DNA from: JAHJDO01 sp964437505
Lineage (GTDB): Bacteria > JAHJDO01
DNA: 64,000 nt
Direction: 5' to 3'
NCBI GenBank assembly: GCA_964437505.1
Contig: CAYTGU010000005.1
Span: 1 to 64,000, forward strand
Below the pieces are notes generated by a model that saw only the letters and a list, made by a program, of their open reading frames with translations, made no database searches and was not told where the DNA came from. Below, one piece after another: positions 1 to 7,324 of this stretch (position 1 is its first letter; every line of letters begins with the position of its first letter). The position numbers were made by a program, and so were the translations under genes.

Positions 1-2
1 AT

Positions 3-257
3 CAAAAGGTTGAAGAATCAGGTGTTTGCATCTCAGGGTATTCGCCAATATTCGGAAGTATGATGACGGGAACCAGTTTTAATTGTGCCAGCGGCGCGCT
101 CATGCTAAAGAATCAGATGCGTTATATCAGTCCCGTTCAGGATAATCCGCATAGCGCAAATATATGCACAAAAACTGAAAAAATCGATATGGAAAGAATT
201 CATTGTATCAAGTATAATTGTAAGAAAGGGAAGGCTGTTATTGAATTGAGTCTATGA
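3..257 (+). CDS. Beta-ketoacyl-ACP synthase (ketosynthase), C-terminal end only
   Basis: Reading frame open from the left window edge with no start, so this is the last 84 residues of a longer gene. The stretch GSMMTGTSFNCASGALMLK, the following Pro-containing turn (ISPVQDNP) and the closing strand GKAVIEL resemble the end of thiolase-fold ketosynthases. The active-site Cys lies outside the window, so a catalytic KS cannot be told from a chain-length-factor type. Its stop overlaps the start of the acyl carrier protein gene by 4 nt, supporting joint function in chain elongation. The ketosynthase call is fairly likely; the subtype is unknown. Confidence 0.6.
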   Translation, partial: QKVEESGVCISGYSPIFGSMMTGTSFNCASGALMLKNQMRYISPVQDNPHSANICTKTEKIDMERIHCIKYNCKKGKAVIELSL

Positions 258-505
258 GTAAAATGACTATAGTAGATATTGAAAAAACATTAATCCAAGA
301 GGTTGCTGCGATTTTGGCCGTAGATTCTTCAACGATCTTATCAAATGCACCTCTTCATACTCTTGGAATTGATTCATTTGGATTTGTGGAGCTTCTGGTG
401 TTTATCGAAAAAACATTTAATTTAAAGTTAATTGAATCAGGTTTAACAAAAGAAGATTTTCAAACTCTACATTTGCTGGCATCATATATCAGTAGAATGA
501 GTTAG
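254..505 (+). CDS. Acyl carrier protein
   Basis: 83-residue carrier protein, the usual length for a free-standing ACP. The sequence GIDSFGFVEL contains the conserved D-S in which Ser41 should receive 4'-phosphopantetheine, followed by the helix FIEKTFNLKL. It would carry the growing or starter acyl chain as a thioester between the ketosynthase upstream and the condensation-type enzyme downstream. The start overlaps the ketosynthase stop (ATGA). The next gene begins 1 nt after its stop. No phosphopantetheinyl transferase is visible in the window. It is a dedicated secondary-pathway ACP by context rather than the housekeeping fatty acid ACP, which is usually beside fabD/fabG/fabF. Confidence 0.85.
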   Translation: MSKMTIVDIEKTLIQEVAAILAVDSSTILSNAPLHTLGIDSFGFVELLVFIEKTFNLKLIESGLTKEDFQTLHLLASYISRMS

Positions 506-506
506 G

Positions 507-1805
507 ATGAAGCGTTATTTGACTGGTATTGACTGGATTATTCATACGATTGATTATGCTAGCAAAAAGAAGACCGGCGTCGGGAACATGTTTCAGATTG
601 TTCTTCAACTGGAAGGCGTACTTGATGAGACAACATTACGAGAATGTCTAAATAAGTTCATCAAAAAATTTCCAGTTGTGAATGGCAGATCGACACGAGA
701 TTACAATCTTGCCCCATATTGGAAGATTTATTCCAAAGAAAAAATACTTCCTTCAAACATTAAGACTTATCGTCTTGATGATAACGCTGTATTCAGTGAG
801 GTTCTCTCCACGCTTGAGCAAGCAATAAACACGTCCTTTAACAGTGTTCAAGATCATCTTGTATTTCATCTTATCCATGTAGGAAAAACAAGTTTTCTTG
901 CTGTAGTATTTGACCATTGCTTATTTGATGCCAGAGGAGCTGAAGTTTTTTTGGATATGCTGCAGCAGGAACAGAAAAAGAAAACAGATTATTCCAATAA
1001 GATTTCTCTCGTAGAATCAGCCCACCTATGCAAGTGGAAAGAGAAGTTTGAGGCAGGTAAATGGGTAAACAGAAAACGATTACAATTATCAGAAAACAAA
1101 TCTCGCTTTTTGCCTTTACATTCAGTGTCCGGGAAGAAATTCAGATTTAAAATAATCTCACTTGATGAGCGCCAGACCTCAGCGATTATCGACACTGCGT
1201 ATAATGAAGCAGGTTATTTAATGTTTATGCCGTATACATTAGCGATTTCCATACAGGTCTTACACAGCATTTTTCTCAAAAGAGGCATACACACAGGTGA
1301 TTATATAATTCCTGTGTCTATTGATACGCGTTCAGCAGAAAAGGTACATCAAGAGGTATTCTTTAATCATATGTCTTTTTTTCTGCTTCGAGTGAAAGCA
1401 AACGAGGCTGATAATTTCCCCGTTCTTTTGCAATCAATTAAACAACAGGTCTATGACCAGATAAAGTTAGATCTACCCGCAAATATTGAGAAAGCAAGTC
1501 TTTTGATGCGAATCGCACCTTTATCTGTTTTAAATTATCTGATGAGGCTGCCATTAAAAGGACAGATCGCTTCTTTCTGTTTTTCATATATTGGCGAATC
1601 TGCGTATGCTTCTCCTGTTTTTATGGAAAAGAAAGTACATAATATCTTTCATATGCCCAGAGTTCCAACCCCCCCTGGACTTGGAATATTCTTTGGACAA
1701 TTTCAAGGTAAGCTGAATGTTGTCCTTTCCTATTTAGATGGGATGTTGGAAGAGGATGAGATAGATTCAATTGTACATACTTTACAGTCAAGACTTGGAG
1801 TATGA
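507..1805 (+). CDS. Condensation-domain-like acyltransferase
   Basis: 432 residues, single domain. The sequence FDHCLFDARG gives an H-x3-D motif (His137, Asp141), the active-site signature of the CoA-dependent acyltransferase/NRPS condensation/wax-ester synthase superfamily (usual form HHxxxDG). A second typical region lies near FNHMSFFLLRV, and the C-terminal half keeps the PLKGQIASFCFSYIG stretch seen in stand-alone condensation and alcohol-acyltransferase proteins. The first His of the HH pair is replaced by Asp. It probably transfers the ACP-bound acyl group to an alcohol or amine; the acceptor is unknown. It is packed between ACP and oxidoreductase with 1-nt spacing and 4-nt overlap, so it is translationally coupled. 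Confidence 0.65.
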   Translation: MKRYLTGIDWIIHTIDYASKKKTGVGNMFQIVLQLEGVLDETTLRECLNKFIKKFPVVNGRSTRDYNLAPYWKIYSKEKILPSNIKTYRLDDNAVFSEVLSTLEQAINTSFNSVQDHLVFHLIHVGKTSFLAVVFDHCLFDARGAEVFLDMLQQEQKKKTDYSNKISLVESAHLCKWKEKFEAGKWVNRKRLQLSENKSRFLPLHSVSGKKFRFKIISLDERQTSAIIDTAYNEAGYLMFMPYTLAISIQVLHSIFLKRGIHTGDYIIPVSIDTRSAEKVHQEVFFNHMSFFLLRVKANEADNFPVLLQSIKQQVYDQIKLDLPANIEKASLLMRIAPLSVLNYLMRLPLKGQIASFCFSYIGESAYASPVFMEKKVHNIFHMPRVPTPPGLGIFFGQFQGKLNVVLSYLDGMLEEDEIDSIVHTLQSRLGV

Positions 1806-2983
1806 TGAGAAATATGAAGAAAGAATGTCAGGTGCTTGTCGTTGGCAGCGGTGTTGCAGGAACAATTGCTGCTGTTGCATCTGCGCGCAAAGGAGCGAAT
1901 ACAATCCTAATAGAAAAAAATGATTTCCCGGGAGGAACAGCAGTAACTGGTCTGCACTGTTTTATTTGTGGATTGTATGTCAATGATACCAATATGCCAA
2001 AACATACCATTAATAAAGGAATTGTCAGGGAAGTTTGTTCTCAACTGAAGGCTCTGGCACCAGAGAAGAAGGTAATGCGTATGGGCAAGGTATATGTTCT
2101 TCCATATTCAAGGAAGGATATTGTATCTGTTTTTAGTTCTCTGATCAAAAAAGAGAAACAACATCTTGAGGTTTTATACAATACACAGGCAGTTTCAGTA
2201 AGAACAGAACAGAATACCATAACATCTGTCACAGTACGTGGCTCAGAGGGTATTCTTAATATTATCCCACGTGTTGTTATCGACTGCAGCGGCGACGGAG
2301 TTATTATTCAACAGAGCGGTGCAAAGTATCAGCCATCATCTCCAAAACAGCGACAGCTTGCAGGATATACATTTCGAGTTAAAGGATTAAAAGACAAAGA
2401 TAATATGGCGGTAGTGAAAGTGCCTTACTATCTGGAACAAGCATATGCAGAAGAAAAGATACCTCTTCATCTTAAATTCACAACATTTGTTTCTGAGGAT
2501 AACGCAGATGAGGGATTGCTCAAAATCAGCATTCCTCCAGCGCGAAATAGTATCCAGCTTGCAAAAAAGGATGCGGTTGCAGTACATAGGTATCTATGTA
2601 AAGTTATGCCTTTATTCAAAAATTCCTATATTTCGGATGCATCGTCTGAGATTCTTAAGCGGGAAGGGACGAGAATCTGCGGTAAGTATACTTTAAGCGC
2701 AGACGATATAATAAATGTGCGAAAATTTCCTGATGGAGTTATAAAAAATTCATGGCCAATTGAACTATGGGATCAAAAAAAAGGTCCGCAATATCGTTAC
2801 CTTAATTCTGGAGATTACTACGAGATTCCTGTGCGCTGTCTTAGATCAGCGGAGATTTCTAATCTGTTTTGCGCCGGACGCTGTATATCGGTATCTCAGG
2901 AAGCGTTAGGCTCTACCAGAGTTATGGGAACATGTATGTCTTTGGGGGAACATGCGGGTTGTGAGGCTGTAGGCAGCTTATGA
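1802..2983 (+). CDS. FAD-dependent oxidoreductase (FAD_oxidored/PF12831-like)
   Basis: 393 residues. The N-terminal dinucleotide fold VVGSGVAG (residues 13-20) with a downstream acidic end of beta2 (LIEK) binds FAD. DCSGDG near residue 160 and the C-terminal CAGRCISVSQEALGSTRVMGTC segment are typical of the FAD-dependent oxidoreductase family that also contains fumarate-reductase-like and tailoring dehydrogenases. Likely role is oxidation or desaturation of the intermediate made by this operon; the substrate is not readable from sequence. It starts inside the stop of the acyltransferase (ATGA-type overlap) and overlaps the ligase gene by 4 nt. An alternative start at residue 5 is possible. 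Confidence 0.7.
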   Translation: MMRNMKKECQVLVVGSGVAGTIAAVASARKGANTILIEKNDFPGGTAVTGLHCFICGLYVNDTNMPKHTINKGIVREVCSQLKALAPEKKVMRMGKVYVLPYSRKDIVSVFSSLIKKEKQHLEVLYNTQAVSVRTEQNTITSVTVRGSEGILNIIPRVVIDCSGDGVIIQQSGAKYQPSSPKQRQLAGYTFRVKGLKDKDNMAVVKVPYYLEQAYAEEKIPLHLKFTTFVSEDNADEGLLKISIPPARNSIQLAKKDAVAVHRYLCKVMPLFKNSYISDASSEILKREGTRICGKYTLSADDIINVRKFPDGVIKNSWPIELWDQKKGPQYRYLNSGDYYEIPVRCLRSAEISNLFCAGRCISVSQEALGSTRVMGTCMSLGEHAGCEAVGSL

Positions 2984-4410
2984 ATATTGTAGATGTAATA
3001 AAGATCGAAACTAAAAAGCTTCAGAAGAAAACTGCTGTCATTGACGGAAACAAACAGATTTCTTATTGCGAATTGTTTGCTACTGTAGAGAAACTTGCAG
3101 ATGAATTAAAGGCATGCGGAGTTCAGCCGGCTCAACGTGTGGCGTTACTATGTGAAGATAGTATTGATTATATAATTGTTAGTTTGGCTGTACTGTCTTT
3201 ACCTGCGGTCATTGTTCCAGTGTCTTCAACACTTTCCGAAAATGAGATTGATGCAGTGATGGAAAGAATTGAGATAAATTTTTTAATCTTTGATAAATCT
3301 ATATATTCCAGAACAGGTACTCATCATATTTTCTCTGATTGTGTATGTGAAAAAGAGTTTTTTCTGTATCAGCGCGCAACACAGAAACAGATTCCAGTAG
3401 ATTATTATGCGTTAAATCCTGCTTTTATTCGGTTTTCATCGGGAACAACTGGGAAAAGCAAAGGGGTAGTAATTTCCCATAAAGCTATTATTCAAAGAAC
3501 CAATGCTGCAGATAAAGGATTGAATATCACTTCCAATGATATGGTGATATGGGTTCTTTCCATGAGTTTTCATTTTGTAGTAACAATTCTTCTTTTCCTG
3601 CGGCGCGGGGCAACAATTATTCTCTGCAGTCGTACGTTCCCTGAATTACTGGTTAAGGAATTGAAAAGCAACAGAGGAACATTTATATATGCTTCGCCCT
3701 TTCACTATCATATGCTGACAAAATCAAATATGCTTTCTTCCCACATGTTAAGTTGTATCCGCATGGCTGTGTGTACAGCAATAAAGCTGCCGGTGGATAT
3801 AACGAATGATTTCTATGGAAAATTCGGTTTTGCATTGACTGAAGCGTACGGAATTATTGAAGTAGGCCTGCCGTTCCTCAACTGTTCCGGAGATAAAACG
3901 AAGCAGGGATCAGTAGGCAAAATTTTGCCGGATTATAAAGTAAAAATAGTAAATGCTGACACTAGAGGAGTAGGTGAAATTTATCTTAAAGGAAAAGGAA
4001 TGTTTGATGCATACTTTTCTCCATGGCAAAGCAAAAAACAGGTGTTCTATAACGGTTGGTTTAAGACAGGGGATATAGGCAGACTTGATAAAGAAGGCTT
4101 TCTGTTTCTTGTTGGCAGGGAAAAGAATATCATTAATTTTGCAGGCATGAAAGTCTTTCCCTACGAAGTGGAATCAGTTCTCAATCAGCATTCGGATATC
4201 AAAGAGTCTCTTGTGTATGGTGTTAGCCATCCTCAGTATGGGCAGCTTCCCTGTGCAAGAATCGTTCTTCAGGATAAAGTAAAAATAGGTTTTGATACCA
4301 GTAAGGTTCGAAAATTCTGCTATCAGAGATTAGCTTCGTATAAGGTACCAAAAGAATTTCATTGTGTATCCCGATTACATAGGACAGCAAGCGGCAAGCT
4401 TAAGAGGTAG
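2980..4410 (+). CDS. AMP-forming acyl/aryl-CoA or acyl-ACP ligase
   Basis: 476 residues, ANL superfamily. Adenylation motif FSSGTTGKSKG near residues 152-162, TEAYGIIE near 287, TGDIG near 364, hinge GREKN near 378, and TASGKLKR at the C-terminus with the conserved catalytic Lys. It activates a carboxylate as acyl-AMP and passes it to CoA or, in this context, the ACP encoded upstream; it would load the starter unit. It is a little shorter than typical 500-550 aa family members but all motifs are present. Last gene of the operon; its end overlaps the convergent YihY gene by 11 nt. Confidence 0.8.
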   Translation: MNIVDVIKIETKKLQKKTAVIDGNKQISYCELFATVEKLADELKACGVQPAQRVALLCEDSIDYIIVSLAVLSLPAVIVPVSSTLSENEIDAVMERIEINFLIFDKSIYSRTGTHHIFSDCVCEKEFFLYQRATQKQIPVDYYALNPAFIRFSSGTTGKSKGVVISHKAIIQRTNAADKGLNITSNDMVIWVLSMSFHFVVTILLFLRRGATIILCSRTFPELLVKELKSNRGTFIYASPFHYHMLTKSNMLSSHMLSCIRMAVCTAIKLPVDITNDFYGKFGFALTEAYGIIEVGLPFLNCSGDKTKQGSVGKILPDYKVKIVNADTRGVGEIYLKGKGMFDAYFSPWQSKKQVFYNGWFKTGDIGRLDKEGFLFLVGREKNIINFAGMKVFPYEVESVLNQHSDIKESLVYGVSHPQYGQLPCARIVLQDKVKIGFDTSKVRKFCYQRLASYKVPKEFHCVSRLHRTASGKLKR

Positions 4411-5716
4411 GTTTGGTTATAATATCTTTTAAGGTTAATTTATCAAGAATCTCTGTTTCGGTTTTCCTCGCATCAGAAAGGATGTCTCTTATATACCTGG
4501 TACTGTTATCCTCTGGAAATTCGGGGATATCTTCTCCATATTCTCTAAATGTTTCAACAACTTTTCTGGCAGTAATTGCTTCTATAGAGAATGAGGGTTG
4601 ATAGGAAGTCTCTCTGCCGCTAACCTCATTAATCAATCCGCTTTCTGTAAGCTGGGAAAGGATATGGTTTATGAGTCTTATTGATACGTCAAGCTTTTTA
4701 GAGAGTTGTGCACTTGTTAGCGGTTGGTTCCCTTTATAAAAGTTGCCGGCTATACTTATCATAATTCTTAGTCCAAGAAGTTCTCTACATTTTTGGCTTA
4801 TAGATAAGGGCTTTCCTTCTCTCGTGTATGTTCTCACATTCTGATGGGCAAAGGATATTTCTGCCCCGAGCAGGACTATTAACCAGCTGATATAAAGCCA
4901 GATAAGAAAGACAGGAATAGAAGCAAATGTTCCATAGATTGCGCTATATCTTGAAACACCTATCTGAAGGTGAATGTGTATCCATTGAGTCAACTGCCAC
5001 AAAGTCCCCCCAATAGTTCCTGCTATTATGGCAGATGAGAACTTCACTTTTGTATTAGGCATAAACATATAGATAAAAGTGAACACAAGCCACATGGATA
5101 AATATGGAGCCATTCTCAACAGTTGATGCATGAGAACTCCGATAAATTCCATACCAAGTATTTTATTGACCAGACTACTATTTGATAGAAAGGCATTTAC
5201 GCCTGTTGTACAAAGCGCTAGAATCGGACAGATTAAAATTACGCCCAGGTAGTCAGTGAATTTCCTAAATATATTTCTGGATTTTTTAATTCCCCATATA
5301 TCGTTAAATGATCTCTCAACGGTTCCCAATACAATGATCAATGTCCATATTAAAAAGCCGAGGCCTACTATACCCAGTGTTTTTAAGTTTGTTTTACTGG
5401 CAAGATCAATAATTTTCGTTACAATCTCTTGTGTTACTGCAGCCTTCTCAAGCACTAAACTTTTCACTGTATCAAATGCACCAAAAGCTTTTGACATAGA
5501 AAAGACGGAAGCTAGAAAAGGAACTATAGCCAGAAGCGTTACATAAGTTAGCGCAAAAGCCCTGAGCTGACATTTATCTATGATAAATCCTCTTACAACC
5601 ATGTATGCCATTTTTAGAATATTGTATGTCCATTTTTTAAGATAGGAGAGACCTGATAACTCTATCTCCCATAGATCCTCTAAAACAAAGTTTTTTACTC
5701 TTTTTATTATGTTCAT
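4400..5716 (-). CDS. YihY/BrkB family inner-membrane protein with C-terminal winged-helix
   Basis: 438 residues. Residues about 30-290 hold six hydrophobic spans and the family signature region (LRAFALTYVTLLAIVPFL, GTVERSFNDIWGIKKSR, and WLIVLLGAEISFA), which identify the YihY/virulence factor BrkB family (once misnamed RNase BN). Residues about 295-400 form a soluble tail with a winged-helix look (LTSAQLSKKLDVSIRLINHIL), found in longer members of the family. Function is unproven; permease-like roles have been proposed. Monocistronic on this strand, divergent from the AraC-type gene, convergent with the ligase. Confidence 0.85.
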   Translation of the reverse strand: MNIIKRVKNFVLEDLWEIELSGLSYLKKWTYNILKMAYMVVRGFIIDKCQLRAFALTYVTLLAIVPFLASVFSMSKAFGAFDTVKSLVLEKAAVTQEIVTKIIDLASKTNLKTLGIVGLGFLIWTLIIVLGTVERSFNDIWGIKKSRNIFRKFTDYLGVILICPILALCTTGVNAFLSNSSLVNKILGMEFIGVLMHQLLRMAPYLSMWLVFTFIYMFMPNTKVKFSSAIIAGTIGGTLWQLTQWIHIHLQIGVSRYSAIYGTFASIPVFLIWLYISWLIVLLGAEISFAHQNVRTYTREGKPLSISQKCRELLGLRIMISIAGNFYKGNQPLTSAQLSKKLDVSIRLINHILSQLTESGLINEVSGRETSYQPSFSIEAITARKVVETFREYGEDIPEFPEDNSTRYIRDILSDARKTETEILDKLTLKDIITKPTS

Positions 5717-5817
5717 AACTCTACCATCTGATTATTAATATATGTTATTATAACAAGTTGTGCAATAATTTGTTATAATATAATAGCTTTTTTAAAAATT
5801 GAATAGGAGAAGCAAAT
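5717..5817. promoter_or_regulatory. Divergent promoter region yihY-like / araC-like
   Basis: 101 bp, very AT-rich, between two divergent genes. On the + strand there are two TATAAT-like boxes in TTATAATATAAT (about 5774-5785) with a weak TTGTGC upstream, and an AGGAGA ribosome site just before the ATG at 5818. On the - strand a TTATAATAAC box lies about 30 nt before the yihY start. Exact start points cannot be chosen by eye. Confidence 0.45.
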
Positions 5818-6483
5818 ATGAGGCCCCTTTATCCTATGAAGAAGGAAAAGGAATTAGTTGCCAGGATTAAACTGGACGATAGAATTGGGGCAAAAACCAT
5901 TCTTAATAAACTGGTTGGAGAGATATTGTTTGAGAATTTAGAGAATGGGGATGTGCGTAAGGCGCGTATTCTGGAGCTTATTGTTGTAATTTCAAGAGCA
6001 GCTGTAGAAGCTGGAGCCGATATGGAAAAACTATTGGGGCTCAATTATACGTATATATGTGAATTATCTGAAATAAATGAAGATGAAACATTGTATAAGT
6101 GGATGATAAAGGTGTTTTCCTCCTTCATGGAGGAAGTATCCAACTCAAGCAACAAAAAAAATATGGCGATTGTAGAACGCGCAATGAAATGCATGAGAAC
6201 TAATTACAATAAGAATCTAACATTAGGTAAAATAGCAAAGGCAGCGTGTGTCAATACGTATTATCTAAGTCATCTTTTTAAGAAAGAGTTGGGTATGACT
6301 GTTGTTGACTACCTTACTAAGGTTAGAATTGAAGAAGCAAAGAGACTTTTGCAAAATGACAGGATGAGTATTATTGAAATTGCCTTAGAAGTGGGATATG
6401 AAGACCAAAGTTATTTTAGTAAGGTATTTAAAAAAAGCGAACATACAACTCCAATGGTCTATCGTAAGAAGAATTTGATGTAA
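5818..6483 (+). CDS. AraC-family transcriptional regulator, short form
   Basis: 221 residues. Residues about 120-218 contain two helix-turn-helix units (LGKIAKAACVNTYYLSHLFKK and MSIIEIALEVGYEDQSYFSKVFKK) typical of AraC/XylS proteins. Residues 1-115 are helical and resemble the segment that precedes the HTH in PocR-type activators, but the usual N-terminal PocR sensory domain is absent. A good ribosome site (AGGAGA) precedes the ATG. It lies 101 bp upstream of a corrinoid protein gene in the same direction. PocR-like regulators often control cobalamin or methyltransferase genes, so the corrinoid gene is the obvious candidate target; that is inference. Confidence 0.8.
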   Translation: MRPLYPMKKEKELVARIKLDDRIGAKTILNKLVGEILFENLENGDVRKARILELIVVISRAAVEAGADMEKLLGLNYTYICELSEINEDETLYKWMIKVFSSFMEEVSNSSNKKNMAIVERAMKCMRTNYNKNLTLGKIAKAACVNTYYLSHLFKKELGMTVVDYLTKVRIEEAKRLLQNDRMSIIEIALEVGYEDQSYFSKVFKKSEHTTPMVYRKKNLM

Positions 6484-6584
6484 AGCAATATATTCCCAAA
6501 AAAGACAATATATATCAAGACTTAATCAGCGGCTTATGTATAATTCCCAGAATATAATAAAAATTCCTAAAAGGAGAACTGGTT

Positions 6585-7214
6585 ATGGCGGATTTACAAG
6601 GAATAGCGGATGGGCTGATTAAAGGGCAGGCGCAGGTAGTTTCAGATTTGGTTCAAAAGGCTGTGGATGAAGGTATTGGCCCCGAAGAAATTCTGACCAA
6701 TGGTCTCATTGCAGGTATGAATATAATAGGAGCAAGATTTAAGAAGAACGAAGTATATGTTCCTGAGGTTCTTATAGCTGCCAGGGCAATGCATGCAGGG
6801 ATGAATATTTTGGAGCCACTACTTGCAGAAGCTGGAGTAAAACCTCTTGGTAAAGTAGCAGTAGGAACTGTTAAGGGAGATCTTCATGACATTGGCAAGA
6901 ATCTGGTAGTTATGATGCTTAAAGGGGCCGGGTTCCATGTGGAAGACCTTGGAGTTGATTGCGATGCTCAAAAATTTATCGATGCTGCAAAAGGCGGAGC
7001 GCAGATAATAGCTATGTCAGCGCTGTTAACAACAACAATGCCTGGAATGAAGGATGTAATAGATAATTTGCAGTCTGCAGGAGTTGGTGTTAAAACAATG
7101 ATCGGAGGAGCGCCTATTACGCAGGGATATGCTGATGAGATTAAAGCAGACGGTTACGCTCCGGACGCTGCCTCAGCAGTTGATACAGCAAAAGAGCTTT
7201 TAGCGGCTAGTTAA
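6585..7214 (+). CDS. Methyltransferase cognate corrinoid protein (MtmC/MtbC-like)
   Basis: 209 residues, standard length. Residues 1-85 are the four-helix cap of B12-binding methyltransferase proteins; residues about 88-205 are the Rossmann-like cobalamin domain with DLHDIGKNLV (the D-x-H-x-x-G corrinoid ligand motif, His lower axial ligand), SALLTTTM and GGAPIT. It shuttles a methyl group from a substrate-specific methyltransferase to an acceptor. No partner methyltransferase (MtaB/MtbB/MttB type) and no corrinoid-activating protein lies next to it, so it is an orphan here. Ribosome site AAAGGAGAA precedes the ATG. Followed by a clear terminator. Confidence 0.9.
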   Translation: MADLQGIADGLIKGQAQVVSDLVQKAVDEGIGPEEILTNGLIAGMNIIGARFKKNEVYVPEVLIAARAMHAGMNILEPLLAEAGVKPLGKVAVGTVKGDLHDIGKNLVVMMLKGAGFHVEDLGVDCDAQKFIDAAKGGAQIIAMSALLTTTMPGMKDVIDNLQSAGVGVKTMIGGAPITQGYADEIKADGYAPDAASAVDTAKELLAAS

Positions 7215-7241
7215 TAAATGTTTTAAAATGCAGATTTTTTG

Positions 7242-7275
7242 ATGCGCACTGGATTTCATCTGGTGCGCATTTTTT
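7242..7275 (+). terminator. Rho-independent terminator after corrinoid gene
   Basis: Perfect 8-bp stem ATGCGCAC (7242-7249) / GTGCGCAT (7263-7270) with a 13-nt loop, followed by a T run to 7275. It separates the corrinoid unit from typA. Confidence 0.85.
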
Positions 7276-7292
7276 ATAAAAACTCCTTGCAG

Positions 7293-7318
7293 TATAGCAA
7301 AATTTGGTTATCATACAA
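7293..7318 (+). repeat. 26-bp direct repeat, copy 1 (also typA promoter)
   Basis: Matches 14532-14557 at 25 of 26 positions. It contains TATCAT (7309-7314), a good -10 box, 10 nt before the typA ATG, with TTGCAG 16 nt upstream as a possible -35. The same sequence sits immediately before priA, so the typA-to-abiE segment lies between two copies. Confidence 0.75.
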
Positions 7319-7324
7319 AATCTT

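Noticed and set aside
60..257. Stand-alone 65-residue gene starting at ATG 60
   Set aside because: The frame is open to the window edge and reads as a ketosynthase C-terminus; the ATG is internal.
7304..7324. TTG start for typA at 7304
   Set aside because: It lies inside the repeat and its -10 box; homologues begin at the ATG 7325.
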